Notes: generated by a model from the sequence alone, not told the origin. Positions 44,741 to 53,393 are shown, counted from the stretch's first letter. The stretch is 64,000 bases of DNA from JAXDBM01 sp963709485 (GCA_963709485.1 CAVPWE010000007.1:616703-680702), one strand, 5' to 3'. Made by a program: numbers and translations.

Positions 44741-45022
44741 CTATTTCTTGCTGGCGCGTTTGGACGCTTTCAGCGGGTTGATCTTCTGGGCGGCCTCTTT
44801 GACTTCGATCTTGATGTGGGTTGCCGTCGGACATTTTCCCGAAAGCCACTTGATGGACGGTTCGGGGTAGACTTTACAGTATTTGCCGGTGGCGTATTCA
44901 ACGACTTTCGCGCATCCCTCGCATTGTTCCACAATCGGATGGCAGGCCCCGCCCTTGAAGCCGCATCCTTTCTTCGTCATCAGACCGCAGTCCGTCCCGG
45001 CTTTGATGGTTTGACAGATCAT
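44741..45022 (-). CDS. PxxKW-family cysteine-rich protein
   Basis: The ATG at 45022 has AAGGA seven bases upstream and gives 93 residues. The sequence has seven or more cysteines (MICQTIKAGTDCGLMTKKGC, HPIVEQCEGCAKVVEYATGK) and the diagnostic PEPSIKWLSGKCPTATH (PxxKW) segment, then a lysine-rich tail. The family is found mainly in Desulfobacterota and related anaerobes; it has no established function and is probably metal binding. A promoter with TTGACA lies upstream. Confidence 0.85.
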   Translation of the reverse strand: MICQTIKAGTDCGLMTKKGCGFKGGACHPIVEQCEGCAKVVEYATGKYCKVYPEPSIKWLSGKCPTATHIKIEVKEAAQKINPLKASKRASKK

Positions 45023-45555
45023 TTTCAGTTCCTTTCTCCCGTGAAATCTTGAGTTCCCGAAAATCGGGTCTCCTGTTATTGCTGCTTTCAAAAAGCTGGA
45101 GTACGTAACAAAACATGCCGGGGCTGTCAAGAAAAAATAATGATGCCCGGTTGCATGCGCCCGCGTCCCGATTGCTTTCGGTCCCGGGGAAATCGACGGG
45201 TGATCTGTAAAAAAAACAGATTTCTCTTGATTCTTGATTTTCATTGTGTTACGCGTAGCCATCCTTTGTATCCGGCAAACGATCACTTTCAAAGGCTTTC
45301 GGGACAAGGCCCGGGAGCGGATGTCCGCGGGAGACACGGCAGCAGAGCGGTTTCGCGATTTGCATCTGCAGGCGGCGCGCTCCCGTCAGGGATTCAGGGC
45401 CGTCATCCTCATGCACCCGGATCCGACCTGCTGGAAAAGACGTTTTATCCCATTTTGCTGTCATCCAGAGGCAGTAGCCTCGGCAGTAAGTGACCCGCCC
45501 GTGGCGGGCCGCTCCGTTTAAAAATTATTTTACACTGAAAGGGGGAGAAGTAAAG
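45023..45555. other. long intergenic stretch without a recognised gene
   Basis: These 533 bases hold the promoter of the PxxKW gene (45103-45130) and the leader of the HU gene. Two hairpins are seen: ATCTGT-A7-ACAGAT at 45203-45221 and CCCGCC-CGT-GGCGGG at 45494-45508. Small open frames exist (for example 45234-45521) but lack a ribosome binding site and protein-like composition. A small RNA or a decayed gene cannot be excluded. Confidence 0.4.
45103..45130 (-). promoter_or_regulatory. candidate promoter of the PxxKW gene
   Basis: Minus-strand TTGACA (45130-45125) is followed after 16 bases by TACGTA (45108-45103). The -35 box is perfect and the -10 box poor. Confidence 0.4.
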
Positions 45556-45828
45556 ATGACGAAGGCGGATTTGATTGATGTGTTGGCGGCGGATGCGGGG
45601 ATTTCCAAGGCGGCGGCGACAAAGGTATTGGGTTGCTTCATGACCTCGGTGGCGAAGGAACTCAAGAAGAACGGCAAATTGAGTCTTGTCGGGTTTGGGA
45701 CATTCTCCGTGACGAAAAGGAAAGCGAGAGAGGGCCGGAATCCTCAGACGGGCAAAACCATTAAAATACCTGCCAAGAAAGTCGTCAAGTTCAAGGCGGG
45801 CAAGGCTTTGGCCGATAAAGTCAAATAA
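45556..45828 (+). CDS. HU-family DNA-binding protein
   Basis: The ATG at 45556, with GGGGGAG upstream, gives 90 residues: MTKADLIDVLAADAGISKAA, then GKLSLVGFGTFSVTKRKARE and the DNA-arm GRNPQTGKTIKIPAKKVVKF. It is a DNABII protein of HU type that binds and compacts DNA as a dimer. It is the second of three DNABII genes within 5.4 kb (ihfA 43977, this one, and 49045). Confidence 0.93.
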   Translation: MTKADLIDVLAADAGISKAAATKVLGCFMTSVAKELKKNGKLSLVGFGTFSVTKRKAREGRNPQTGKTIKIPAKKVVKFKAGKALADKVK

Positions 45829-45946
45829 GGTATTTTATAAAAATTATCCCAACTAAGGCCTCCGATCTTTATTTTGTTTCGGGGGCTTTAGTGCGTTTAT
45901 GCGCGTTGCTTCCGCAGCGTCAGGCGGTGATGAAGGAGCGGGAACG

Positions 45947-46936
45947 GTGGCGAAAAAACGAATCTTGAGCGGCATGCGCCCGACGGGAAAGCTGCATCTG
46001 GGCAACCTGCATGGCGCGCTGAAAAACTGGGTCGAGCTTCAAAATCGCGGTGATTATGACTGCTATTATTTCGTGGCGGATTGGCACGCGCTGACGAGCG
46101 ATTACGGTGATACGGAAGAGATCCGGGCCCACACTTTTGACATGGTCGTCGACTGGCTCAGTGCCGGCCTCGATCCGGGCAGGAGCACCCTCTTTGTGCA
46201 GTCCGGCATCAAAGAGCATGCCGAACTGTTCCTGCTGCTCTGCATGATCACGCCGCTGGCCTGGCTGGAGCGGAATCCGACCTACAAGGAGATGAAAACG
46301 GAACTCGCCGGCAAGGATCTGTCCACCTTCGGATTCCTGGGCTATCCCGTGCTCCAGGCCGCGGACATCATCATGTACAAAGCGCACGGCGTGCCTGTCG
46401 GCGTCGATCAGCTCCCCCATGTGGAGCTGACCCGCGAAATCGCCCGGCGCTTCAATTTCCTCTACCGGGAGATCTTCCCCATCCCCGACCCCCTGCTGAC
46501 CGATTTTCCCAAGCTGCTCGGCATCGACGGGCGGAAGATGAGCAAATCCTACGAGAATTCCATTTACATCAGCGACCGCGGAGACGCCCTGGCCGAAAAA
46601 ATCGCCGCCATGTTTACCGACCCGCAGCGCATGAGGAGAAAAGACCCCGGCCGGCCCGAACTGTGCAATGTCTTTACCTTCCATCAAATCTACTCGCCGG
46701 TCACGGATGTTGCGCAGATCGCCGCTGGGTGCCGCAAGGCGGAGATCGGCTGCACGGATTGCAAGAAGCAGCTGGCCGCCCGCATTGCCGAGGCCATGAA
46801 GCCGGTCCACGACCGGCGGGACCACTACCTGCGTCACCCGGAAGAGGTTCGCCGGATCATCGAAGACGGAAACGCCCGGGCCGCCCGGATCGCCCGGCAG
46901 ACCATGGAGGAGGTCCGGGACGCCGTCCGCATCTGA
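45947..46936 (+). CDS. trpS: tryptophanyl-tRNA synthetase
   Basis: A GTG at 45947 with GAAGGAG eight bases upstream gives 329 residues beginning AKKRILSGMRPTGKLHLGNL. The class I motifs are HLGN (HIGH-like) and KMSKS in GRKMSKSYENS. An earlier ATG (45899) would add an unlikely tail. It charges tRNA-Trp. The scpA start follows the stop by one base. Confidence 0.95.
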   Translation: MAKKRILSGMRPTGKLHLGNLHGALKNWVELQNRGDYDCYYFVADWHALTSDYGDTEEIRAHTFDMVVDWLSAGLDPGRSTLFVQSGIKEHAELFLLLCMITPLAWLERNPTYKEMKTELAGKDLSTFGFLGYPVLQAADIIMYKAHGVPVGVDQLPHVELTREIARRFNFLYREIFPIPDPLLTDFPKLLGIDGRKMSKSYENSIYISDRGDALAEKIAAMFTDPQRMRRKDPGRPELCNVFTFHQIYSPVTDVAQIAAGCRKAEIGCTDCKKQLAARIAEAMKPVHDRRDHYLRHPEEVRRIIEDGNARAARIARQTMEEVRDAVRI

Positions 46937-46937
46937 T

Positions 46938-47657
46938 ATGGGTTATGAAATCAAGCTCGACATTTTTGAAGGACCCCTTGATCTTCTCCTGTACCTCATC
47001 AGGAAAAACGAGATCGACATCTGCGACATCCCCATTGCCCTGATCACGAAGCAGTACCTGGAATACATCGAAATGATCCGCTCCCTCAATCTCGACCTGG
47101 CCGGGGAATTCCTGGTGCTGGCCTCGACGCTGGTCCACATCAAATCGCGGATGCTCCTCCCCGTTCCGGAGGATGAGGAGGCGGAGGACGAGGAGGATCC
47201 CCGCGCGGAGCTGGTCCGGCAGCTCCTGGAATATCAGGCCTTCAAGGAGGCGGCGCTGCAGCTGGACAGTCGCCCGGTTCTGGAGCGGGACGTCTTCAAG
47301 CGGGCGTCTCCGGTCGAAGTGCCCGGCCATCCGGAGGACCCGGATGATCTGGAGGAGATAGATGTCTTCGATCTGGTCAAGGCTTTCCAGCAGATCGTTG
47401 CTCGCATGGATCCGGGTGAACGCATCGAGATCGACGGGGAAAAGATGTCCCTGGCCGACCGCATCAATGAGATCATGGAACGCCTGACGGAGCACGGGAA
47501 CCTGACCTTTACGGAGATTCTCGGGGAAAGGGGCGACCGGCGCTGGGTCCTGTACACATTCCTCGCGGTCCTGGAACTTATGAAATTGAGAATGATCAGG
47601 GCCTATCAGGGCGAATCGTTCGGGGTGATCCGGATATTTCTGGCTGTGGAGTCGTAA
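46938..47657 (+). CDS. scpA: segregation and condensation protein A
   Basis: This 239-residue kleisin starts YEIKLDIFEGPLDLLLYLIR, the ScpA signature, with an acidic middle (EDEEAEDEEDPRAEL) and a C-terminal winged helix. It bridges SMC heads in the condensin complex. The stop abuts the scpB start at 47658. Confidence 0.95.
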   Translation: MGYEIKLDIFEGPLDLLLYLIRKNEIDICDIPIALITKQYLEYIEMIRSLNLDLAGEFLVLASTLVHIKSRMLLPVPEDEEAEDEEDPRAELVRQLLEYQAFKEAALQLDSRPVLERDVFKRASPVEVPGHPEDPDDLEEIDVFDLVKAFQQIVARMDPGERIEIDGEKMSLADRINEIMERLTEHGNLTFTEILGERGDRRWVLYTFLAVLELMKLRMIRAYQGESFGVIRIFLAVES

Positions 47658-48179
47658 ATGGAAGAGATCAAGGCAATCGTTGAGGCCCTCGTTTTTGCGT
47701 CCGACATCCCGCTGTCCGCGGACAGGATCGCGGAAATGCTGCCCGGAACGGAGAAAAGCGAGATCCGGAAGATTCTGGAGGAACTGGTCGGGGAATACGG
47801 GGAGAGAAAAGGCGGCATTGATCTGCAGCCCGTTGCGGGCGGATACCAGTTCCGGACACGGGCCGACCTCGGACCGTGGGTGAAGAGGTTGAGAACGGGC
47901 AAACCGGCGGGACTGTCCCCGGCGGCCATGGAGACCCTTGCCGTCGTCGCCTACCGCCAGCCGGTGGTCAAGGCGGATATCGACCGGTTCCGCGGCGTCG
48001 ATGTCAGCGGCTCCCTCAAAGGCCTGCTGGACAAGAAGCTGGTCCGGATCGTGGGCCGGAAGGATGTCCCGGGCAAGCCGATTCTCTACGGGACCACGAA
48101 AAAATTTCTGGAGGTCTTCAACCTGAAGGACCTGGCCGAACTGCCGACGCTCCGCGAACTCAAAGAGTTGCAGGAATGA
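47658..48179 (+). CDS. scpB: segregation and condensation protein B
   Basis: This 173-residue protein has two winged helices (EEIKAIVEALVFASDIPLSA; AAMETLAVVAYRQPVVKADI) and VSGSLKGLLDKKLVRIVGRK. It dimerises and binds ScpA. It overlaps the pseudouridine synthase start by 4 bases. No smc gene is in the window. Confidence 0.95.
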   Translation: MEEIKAIVEALVFASDIPLSADRIAEMLPGTEKSEIRKILEELVGEYGERKGGIDLQPVAGGYQFRTRADLGPWVKRLRTGKPAGLSPAAMETLAVVAYRQPVVKADIDRFRGVDVSGSLKGLLDKKLVRIVGRKDVPGKPILYGTTKKFLEVFNLKDLAELPTLRELKELQE

Positions 48180-48895
48180 AAGAGCGCCTTCAGAAAATCA
48201 TGGCGCGGGCCGGCGTTGCTTCCCGGCGGGCGGCGGAAAGAATGATCCTGGACGGCCGGGTCAGCGTCAACAAAAAGGTGGTTTCCCTTCTGGGAACATC
48301 TGCGGATCCCGAAGCGGATGAAATCCGCGTGGACGGGCGCCTCATCGCCGTGGAAGCCGCGAAAATCTACCTGATGCTGAACAAGCCCCGGGGGTATGTG
48401 ACGACGCTTGATGATCCCCGGAAAAGGCCCATTGTGACGGACCTGCTCTCCGATGTCGTGGAGCGGGTCTTTCCCGTGGGGAGGCTCGACTACGATTCGG
48501 AAGGGCTGCTGCTGTTCACCAATGACGGCGACTTTGCCCTCCGGCTCCAGCATCCGCGGTTTCGCGTTGCCAAAACCTATCGCGTGAAGATCGAAGGGCA
48601 CCTGCCGAAGGGGGAAATGCAGACGCTGTGCAACGGGATTCCGATGGAGGACGGCCTGTTCCGCCCCGTCGCCGTTGCCATGGAACGGAAGAGCCGCAAA
48701 AGCTGCTGGCTGACGGTCACCATCACGGAAGGAAGAAACCGGTTGATCCGGCGCGCATTTGAAGCGCTGGGCCATCCCGTCGTCCGGCTGATCCGTGTCG
48801 CCGTGTCGAACCTTTCCCTGGGCGATTTGAATCCGGGGTCTTATCGGCATCTGACCCGCAATGAGGTTTCCGGGTTGATCCGCAAGCCGAAATAG
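48176..48895 (+). CDS. rluB: 23S rRNA pseudouridine synthase, RluB/RsuA family
   Basis: This 239-residue enzyme has an N-terminal S4 domain (ERLQKIMARAGVASRRAAER) and the RsuA-type catalytic domain with MLNKPRGYVTTLDDPRKRP, the catalytic aspartate in VGRLDYDSEGLLLFTNDG, and TEGRNRLIRRAFEALGHPV. It most likely makes pseudouridine 2605-type modification of 23S rRNA. The trpS-scpA-scpB-rluB order is common. Confidence 0.92.
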   Translation: MKERLQKIMARAGVASRRAAERMILDGRVSVNKKVVSLLGTSADPEADEIRVDGRLIAVEAAKIYLMLNKPRGYVTTLDDPRKRPIVTDLLSDVVERVFPVGRLDYDSEGLLLFTNDGDFALRLQHPRFRVAKTYRVKIEGHLPKGEMQTLCNGIPMEDGLFRPVAVAMERKSRKSCWLTVTITEGRNRLIRRAFEALGHPVVRLIRVAVSNLSLGDLNPGSYRHLTRNEVSGLIRKPK

Positions 48896-48919
48896 GTTGA
48901 TATTTTTGAAAAAATTGTC

Positions 48920-48947
48920 TTGACATTCATCGGAAAATAAATAATAG
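48920..48947 (+). promoter_or_regulatory. promoter of the second HU-like gene
   Basis: TTGACA (48920-48925) and TAATAG (48942-48947) are separated by 16 bases in an AT-rich region of about 140 bases after rluB. The -10 box is weak. Confidence 0.5.
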
Positions 48948-49044
48948 TCGCCGAAACTAAAGACATATTATCAGGTTACTCCACCAATCCCGTTTTATTT
49001 AATCAAATAACGAATCTTTCAGGATCAGGCATTTAGGAGGAAAT

Positions 49045-49326
49045 ATGAATAAATCCGGACTCATTGAATCTTTGAGCAAAAAGGAAGGGCTGACGGAGAA
49101 GCGGGCCATCGATGTCGTCAATCTCATCTTCAAGGGATTCACGGAGGAGCTGAAAAAAGGCGGCAGGATCGAAATCAGGGGCCTGGGAAGCTTTGTCGTC
49201 CGGGATTATCAGGCCTACACGGGCCGGAATCCGAAAACAGGCAGAAACATTCAGGTTGCACCGAAGAAACTTCCCTTTTTCAAGGTCGGCAAAGAGCTGA
49301 AGGAGCGGGTAGACGGCGAGCAGTAA
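49045..49326 (+). CDS. HU/IHF-family DNA-binding protein
   Basis: The 93-residue product has MNKSGLIESLSKKEGLTEKR, RIEIRGLGSFVVRDYQAYTG and GRNPKTGRNIQVAPKKLPFF, DNABII features closest to IHF-beta-like or HU proteins. The longer linker and the GRIEIRGLGSF core resemble the group often called IHF-beta/HimD, so it could be the partner of IhfA at 43977. AGGAGG lies just before the ATG. It has its own promoter. Confidence 0.9.
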   Translation: MNKSGLIESLSKKEGLTEKRAIDVVNLIFKGFTEELKKGGRIEIRGLGSFVVRDYQAYTGRNPKTGRNIQVAPKKLPFFKVGKELKERVDGEQ

Positions 49327-49396
49327 GCCGTCCCTTTCCCGGGTCAATCCCGGCCTGAATCGCAACCCATCAATGACGACGGTATCATGATTTTCG

Positions 49397-49424
49397 GGGG
49401 ATCGGCAACGATCCCCTTTCTTTT
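49397..49424 (+). terminator. terminator ending exactly at the site-2 protease start codon
   Basis: GGGGATCG and CGATCCCC form an 8-bp stem closed by a GCAA tetraloop, followed by TTTCTTTT. The next base (49425) begins the ATG of the following gene. Confidence 0.85.
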
Positions 49425-50258
49425 ATGGATCGAGAAACAGCCGGACCGCCCATCCTCAACATTTTCCTTTTCCTCATTACCCTGATCACGACCCTCCTGG
49501 CCGGGACGCTCCAGCAGGGCATCAACCCGCTGGAACACCCCGGGAAGATCTGGCAAGGCATCCCCTTTTCCTTCACCCTCCTGATGATCCTGGGCGCCCA
49601 CGAATTCGGGCATTACATCATGGCCAGGAAGCATCACATCCGCGTGACGCTGCCCTATTTCATTCCGGCGCCGTCCTTCATCGGAACGTTCGGGGCTTTC
49701 ATCAAAATGAAATCGCCCATGATGGACCGGCGGATCCTGCTGGATGTGGGCGCGGCCGGCCCGCTGGCCGGCATGGTGGTTGCCGTGCCGGTCCTGTTCA
49801 TGGGTCTGGCGCTTTCCGAAGTCAGCACGGAAGGGACCGAGGCAGGGCTGGTGCTCGGCAGCTCGCTGTTCTTCTCCCTGATGAGCTGGATTGTCCACGG
49901 CGACCTCCCAGACCAGGCGAACCTGATCCTCCATCCCGTCGCTTTCTCCGGGTGGATCGGCCTGCTCGTCACCTGCCTGAACCTGCTTCCGGTCGGCCAG
50001 CTCGACGGGGGGCATGTGGCCTACGCCGTTTTCGGTCCCCGACAGCGGACGATCGCGGCCGCCGTCGTTGTCATCCTGGTTGTGCTGGGGGTTGCGGGAT
50101 GGAGCGGCTGGCTGGTCTGGGCGGCGCTGCTGCTGTTCATGGGCGTCAGACATCCGCGGGTGGTTTACGAATGGGTTCCGCTGGACGATTCCCGCCGGGT
50201 GATCGGATGGATCACCCTGGCGGTTTTTGTCATGACCTTCACGCCCGCGCCCTTCTGA
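49425..50258 (+). CDS. site-2 protease family (M50) membrane metalloprotease
   Basis: This 277-residue integral membrane protein has the zinc motif HEFGH in LMILGAHEFGHYIMARKH and the second motif NLLPVGQLDGGH, where the aspartate completes the zinc site. Six or so hydrophobic segments occur. No PDZ domain is present, so it is not a full RseP but a shorter S2P homologue. It may cleave membrane-bound anti-sigma factors or signal peptides. There is no ribosome binding site; the ATG follows the terminator at 49397-49424, which is unusual. Confidence 0.87.
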   Translation: MDRETAGPPILNIFLFLITLITTLLAGTLQQGINPLEHPGKIWQGIPFSFTLLMILGAHEFGHYIMARKHHIRVTLPYFIPAPSFIGTFGAFIKMKSPMMDRRILLDVGAAGPLAGMVVAVPVLFMGLALSEVSTEGTEAGLVLGSSLFFSLMSWIVHGDLPDQANLILHPVAFSGWIGLLVTCLNLLPVGQLDGGHVAYAVFGPRQRTIAAAVVVILVVLGVAGWSGWLVWAALLLFMGVRHPRVVYEWVPLDDSRRVIGWITLAVFVMTFTPAPF

Positions 50259-50269
50259 ATCGCGCCACG

Positions 50270-50983
50270 CTAACTCATCATCCCTTCCTCGCGGAAGCTG
50301 AAGAAGCGGTTCTCGCCGATGATGATGTGATCGTGAACCAGGATGTCCAGGACCTTTGCGGTTTCCTGGATGGTCCGGGTGAGGCGGATGTCGGCATCCG
50401 ACGGCCGGATGTGGCCGGAAGGATGGTTGTGGAGCAGGATGATTGCCGATGCCTTTCTTTTCAGGGCGTTTTCAAGCACCTTTCTCGGATAGACCACGGC
50501 CTGGTTGACGATGCCCTCCTGGATGGTTTCCTCGTCGATGATGCGGTTCTGCGCATCCAGGAAGATCACGCGGAACTGTTCGTCCTTGAGCCCTCCCAGG
50601 GCGGTCTTGCAGTAGTTCACCAGTTCGCTCGTGCAGGTGATCTGGGGCTTCTCGCCGGCCTGCTGCCAGAGGTAGAGCGCGCAGAGGTCCTTGATCAGCT
50701 TGAGCAGAACGGCGGAATGGGGCCCGATGCCGCTGACCTTTTCGATGTCGGCCGGGTCCGCATCGAGGATGCCCCGGATGCTGCTGAACGCTTCCAGCAG
50801 CGCCCGGGCGCGCTTCTTGACGTCCCCCTGGGGGATGGCGTAGCAAAGCAGCAGCTCGACGGCCTCGTAGTCGTGAAAGGCTTCCAGACCCGCCCGGCGG
50901 TACTTCGTTTTCAGGCGCTCCCGGTGCCCCTTGTAATCCGGGCCCTTTCCGGGCACGCCCTGTTTCTCCGACGCAGCGGACAT
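50270..50983 (-). CDS. radC: RadC-family JAMM-domain protein
   Basis: This 237-residue protein has an N-terminal helix-hairpin-helix region (DIEKVSGIGPHSAVLLKLIK) and the JAMM metal motif in AIILLHNHPSGHIRPSDADI (H-x-H and a downstream D). Despite the name its role in DNA repair is unproven. It converges with the site-2 protease gene 11 bases away and lies upstream of nothing in common with it. Confidence 0.93.
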   Translation of the reverse strand: MSAASEKQGVPGKGPDYKGHRERLKTKYRRAGLEAFHDYEAVELLLCYAIPQGDVKKRARALLEAFSSIRGILDADPADIEKVSGIGPHSAVLLKLIKDLCALYLWQQAGEKPQITCTSELVNYCKTALGGLKDEQFRVIFLDAQNRIIDEETIQEGIVNQAVVYPRKVLENALKRKASAIILLHNHPSGHIRPSDADIRLTRTIQETAKVLDILVHDHIIIGENRFFSFREEGMMS

Positions 50984-50993
50984 TTCTCGGCCT

Positions 50994-51587
50994 TCACGCC
51001 AGGCAGCGATTCACGAAATCCCAGTTGATCAGCTTGTCGATGACGGCGCTCAGGTAATCCGGCCGGCGGTTCTGGTAGTCCAGGTAGTAGGCGTGCTCCC
51101 AGACATCGATCGTGAGCAGGGGCTTCATGCCGTGCGCGATGGGGGTGTCGGCATTGGCCGTCTTGGTGATTTTGAGCTGGTCTTTGTCGAGAACGAGCCA
51201 GGCCCAGCCGCTGCCGAACTGGGTGGTTCCCGCCGTCTTGAGCTCCTCCACGAACTTGTCGTAGCTGCCCCAGGCCGCCTGGATCTTCGCGGCCACGGCC
51301 CCCGTGGGCGCTCCGCCGCCGCCCGGCCTCAGGCACTGCCAGTAGAAGGAGTGATTCCAGACCTGGGCGGCATTGTTGAAGATGCCGGCTTTGACCGCGT
51401 CGCCGGCCGTTTTCCGGATGATGTCCTCGAGGCTTTCCTTTTCAAGGTCCGTTCCGGCGATGAGCTTGTTGCCGTTGTCCACATAGGCGCGGTGGTGCTT
51501 GCCGTGGTGGAACTCCAGGGTATTGGCGCTGATGACCGGCGCCAGTGCGTCTTTTGCGTAAGGCAGTTCGGGTAGTTGAATCGCCAT
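50994..51587 (-). CDS. superoxide dismutase, Fe/Mn family
   Basis: The ATG at 51587 has AGGAG eight bases upstream. The 197-residue enzyme has the metal ligands in NTLEFHHGKHHRAYVDN, NHSFYW and TIDVWEHAYYLDYQN. The segment TTQFGSGWAWLV is typical of iron enzymes. It lies 90 bases upstream of the end of the acyl-CoA synthetase gene, with radC next downstream. Presence in an otherwise anaerobic gene set suggests defence during oxygen exposure. Confidence 0.92.
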   Translation of the reverse strand: MAIQLPELPYAKDALAPVISANTLEFHHGKHHRAYVDNGNKLIAGTDLEKESLEDIIRKTAGDAVKAGIFNNAAQVWNHSFYWQCLRPGGGGAPTGAVAAKIQAAWGSYDKFVEELKTAGTTQFGSGWAWLVLDKDQLKITKTANADTPIAHGMKPLLTIDVWEHAYYLDYQNRRPDYLSAVIDKLINWDFVNRCLA

Positions 51588-51675
51588 GATCACATCTCCT
51601 TTCCTGATGAGTGTCTTGCCTGGTCACGCACTATCACGATCTTTTTTAAATATGCAAGCGAACTCTTGTTCCGGG

Positions 51676-53304
51676 TCAATCCCTGGAAAGAACGATTTTC
51701 CCGCCGGCCACCATCTCCCGGAGCTCCTTCTTGCTGAACTTGCCGACGCTGGTTTTGGGGATCTGGTCCAGAAAGACGAACTGGTCGGGGATCCACCAGC
51801 CGGCCTTCACCTTGTCCCGGAGAAAGTCCTTCAGTTCCTCCGCGGTGGCCGACGCGCCCGGCTTCAGCACCACGCAGCCCAGCGGCCGCTCCTGCCACTT
51901 CTCGTGGGGGATGCCGATCACCGCGGCCTCCAGGACCTTGGGGTGGGCCATGATCAGGTTCTCCAGATCGACGGAGGAAATCCATTCGCCGCCGCTCTTC
52001 ACGAGGTCCTTGGTCCGGTCCACCAGCCGGACATAGCCCTCCTCGTCGATGGTGCCCACGTCGCCCGTGTGCAGCCAGCCCCCCGCGAAGGTCTGTTTCG
52101 TCCGCTCCGGATCGCGGTCGTACTCCCTGGCGATCCAGGGCCCGCGCAGAAGGATTTCCCCCATCTCCTTGCCGTCCGCGCGGACCTCCCGCCCGAGCTC
52201 ATTGACGATTTTCATCTCCAGGCCGGTGACCAGCAGTCCGGCGGTGGTCTTGACATCGTAGAGCCGCTCTTTCGGCAAACCGGCCATGTCGCTCTTGGGA
52301 ATGGCGGCGAGGGCCAGGGGCGCGGTCTCCGTCATGCCGTACGCCTGCGAGAGGGGAAAGCCGTACTTTTCGTTCAGGGCTTCCATCAGGTAGCGGGGGC
52401 AGGCGGCGCCGCCGGAATAGACCGCCTTGAGCGAAGAGAAATCGTGCGCGCCGCCGCTTTCCAGATACTGGTAGAGCATCATCCAGATGGTGGGGACGCC
52501 GGCCGAGAAGGTGACCTTTTCGTCGGCAATGATCTTGCAGAGCACGGGCATGTTCAGGACTTCCCGGCCCGGCAGGACCTGCTTGCACCCTGAGCCGACG
52601 GCGCCGAAGGGCGCGCCCCAGGCATTGGCGTGAAACATGGGGACGACGTGAAGCACGCAGTCCCGCTCGCCTACGCCGAGGGTGGTTCCCACGGCGCCGC
52701 TGTGCAGCATGAGCCCGCGGTGGGAATAGGCGACCCCCTTGGGGTCTCCCGTCGTGGCCGAGGTGTAGCACAGCAGGGCCTGGTCCCACTCGCTGAGGTT
52801 TTCCGGGAAGTCATAGCTATCCGGGAATCGGGAGATCCATTCGTCGTACAGATAAACCGGCGACAGGCCGGTCTGCGGCATCTTTCCGGATTGCGTCATG
52901 ATCACGAAGTGCCGGACGGTCTTCAACTGGTCCTTCACCAGCTCCACGAAGAAGAGCAGGTCCTCGTCCACGAAAATGACCTTGTCTTCGGCGTGGTTGA
53001 GGACGTAAACGAGGTGGTGCATGGGCAGCCGGAAGTTCACGGTGTGAAGCGTGGCCCCCGCGCAAGGGACGCCGAAGTAAAGCTCCAGGTGGCGGTGGCT
53101 GTTCAGGGCGATGCTGGCCACGCGATCGCCCCTGCCGATGCCCAGGGAGGCAAGGGCGTGGGCGAGCTGGCAGGTTCTCTTGAAATAATCGCCGTAGGTG
53201 TAGCGGAAGGTCTCACCGGGGTATACGGAGACCAGCTCTTTCCTGGGGAAATATTTCGCTGCCCGAAGCAGGAAGGTTCTCAGCAGCAGGGGATAGTCCA
53301 TCAT
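51676..53304 (-). CDS. fatty acyl-CoA synthetase (AMP-binding)
   Basis: This 542-residue ANL-superfamily enzyme has the AMP-binding motif YTSATTGDPKGVAYSH, QAYGMTETAP, HTGDVGTIDEEGYVRLVDR and the C-terminal lysine in PKTSVGKFSKKELR. It activates a medium- or long-chain fatty acid with ATP and CoA in the cytoplasm. AAGGAGG precedes the ATG. A perfect 7-bp inverted repeat at 53332-53348, just upstream, suggests repression by a TetR-type regulator. Fatty-acid or aromatic-acid catabolism fits a syntrophic organism (inference). Confidence 0.9.
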   Translation of the reverse strand: MMDYPLLLRTFLLRAAKYFPRKELVSVYPGETFRYTYGDYFKRTCQLAHALASLGIGRGDRVASIALNSHRHLELYFGVPCAGATLHTVNFRLPMHHLVYVLNHAEDKVIFVDEDLLFFVELVKDQLKTVRHFVIMTQSGKMPQTGLSPVYLYDEWISRFPDSYDFPENLSEWDQALLCYTSATTGDPKGVAYSHRGLMLHSGAVGTTLGVGERDCVLHVVPMFHANAWGAPFGAVGSGCKQVLPGREVLNMPVLCKIIADEKVTFSAGVPTIWMMLYQYLESGGAHDFSSLKAVYSGGAACPRYLMEALNEKYGFPLSQAYGMTETAPLALAAIPKSDMAGLPKERLYDVKTTAGLLVTGLEMKIVNELGREVRADGKEMGEILLRGPWIAREYDRDPERTKQTFAGGWLHTGDVGTIDEEGYVRLVDRTKDLVKSGGEWISSVDLENLIMAHPKVLEAAVIGIPHEKWQERPLGCVVLKPGASATAEELKDFLRDKVKAGWWIPDQFVFLDQIPKTSVGKFSKKELREMVAGGKIVLSRD

Positions 53305-53331
53305 GGCCGTATTCCTCCTTTCTCGGTAAAT

Positions 53332-53348
53332 GACTCACGTGGTGAGTC
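53332..53348. promoter_or_regulatory. inverted repeat GACTCAC-GTG-GTGAGTC, likely operator
   Basis: Perfect 7-bp arms with a 3-base spacer lie 28 bases before the acyl-CoA synthetase start. Similar short dyads bind TetR-family repressors of fatty-acid genes in other bacteria. No such regulator is encoded in the window. Confidence 0.55.
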
Positions 53349-53393
53349 GCGTCCGTTGTACGGTTTCCTGAAAACCCGGCGGGGGGTCCCGTG

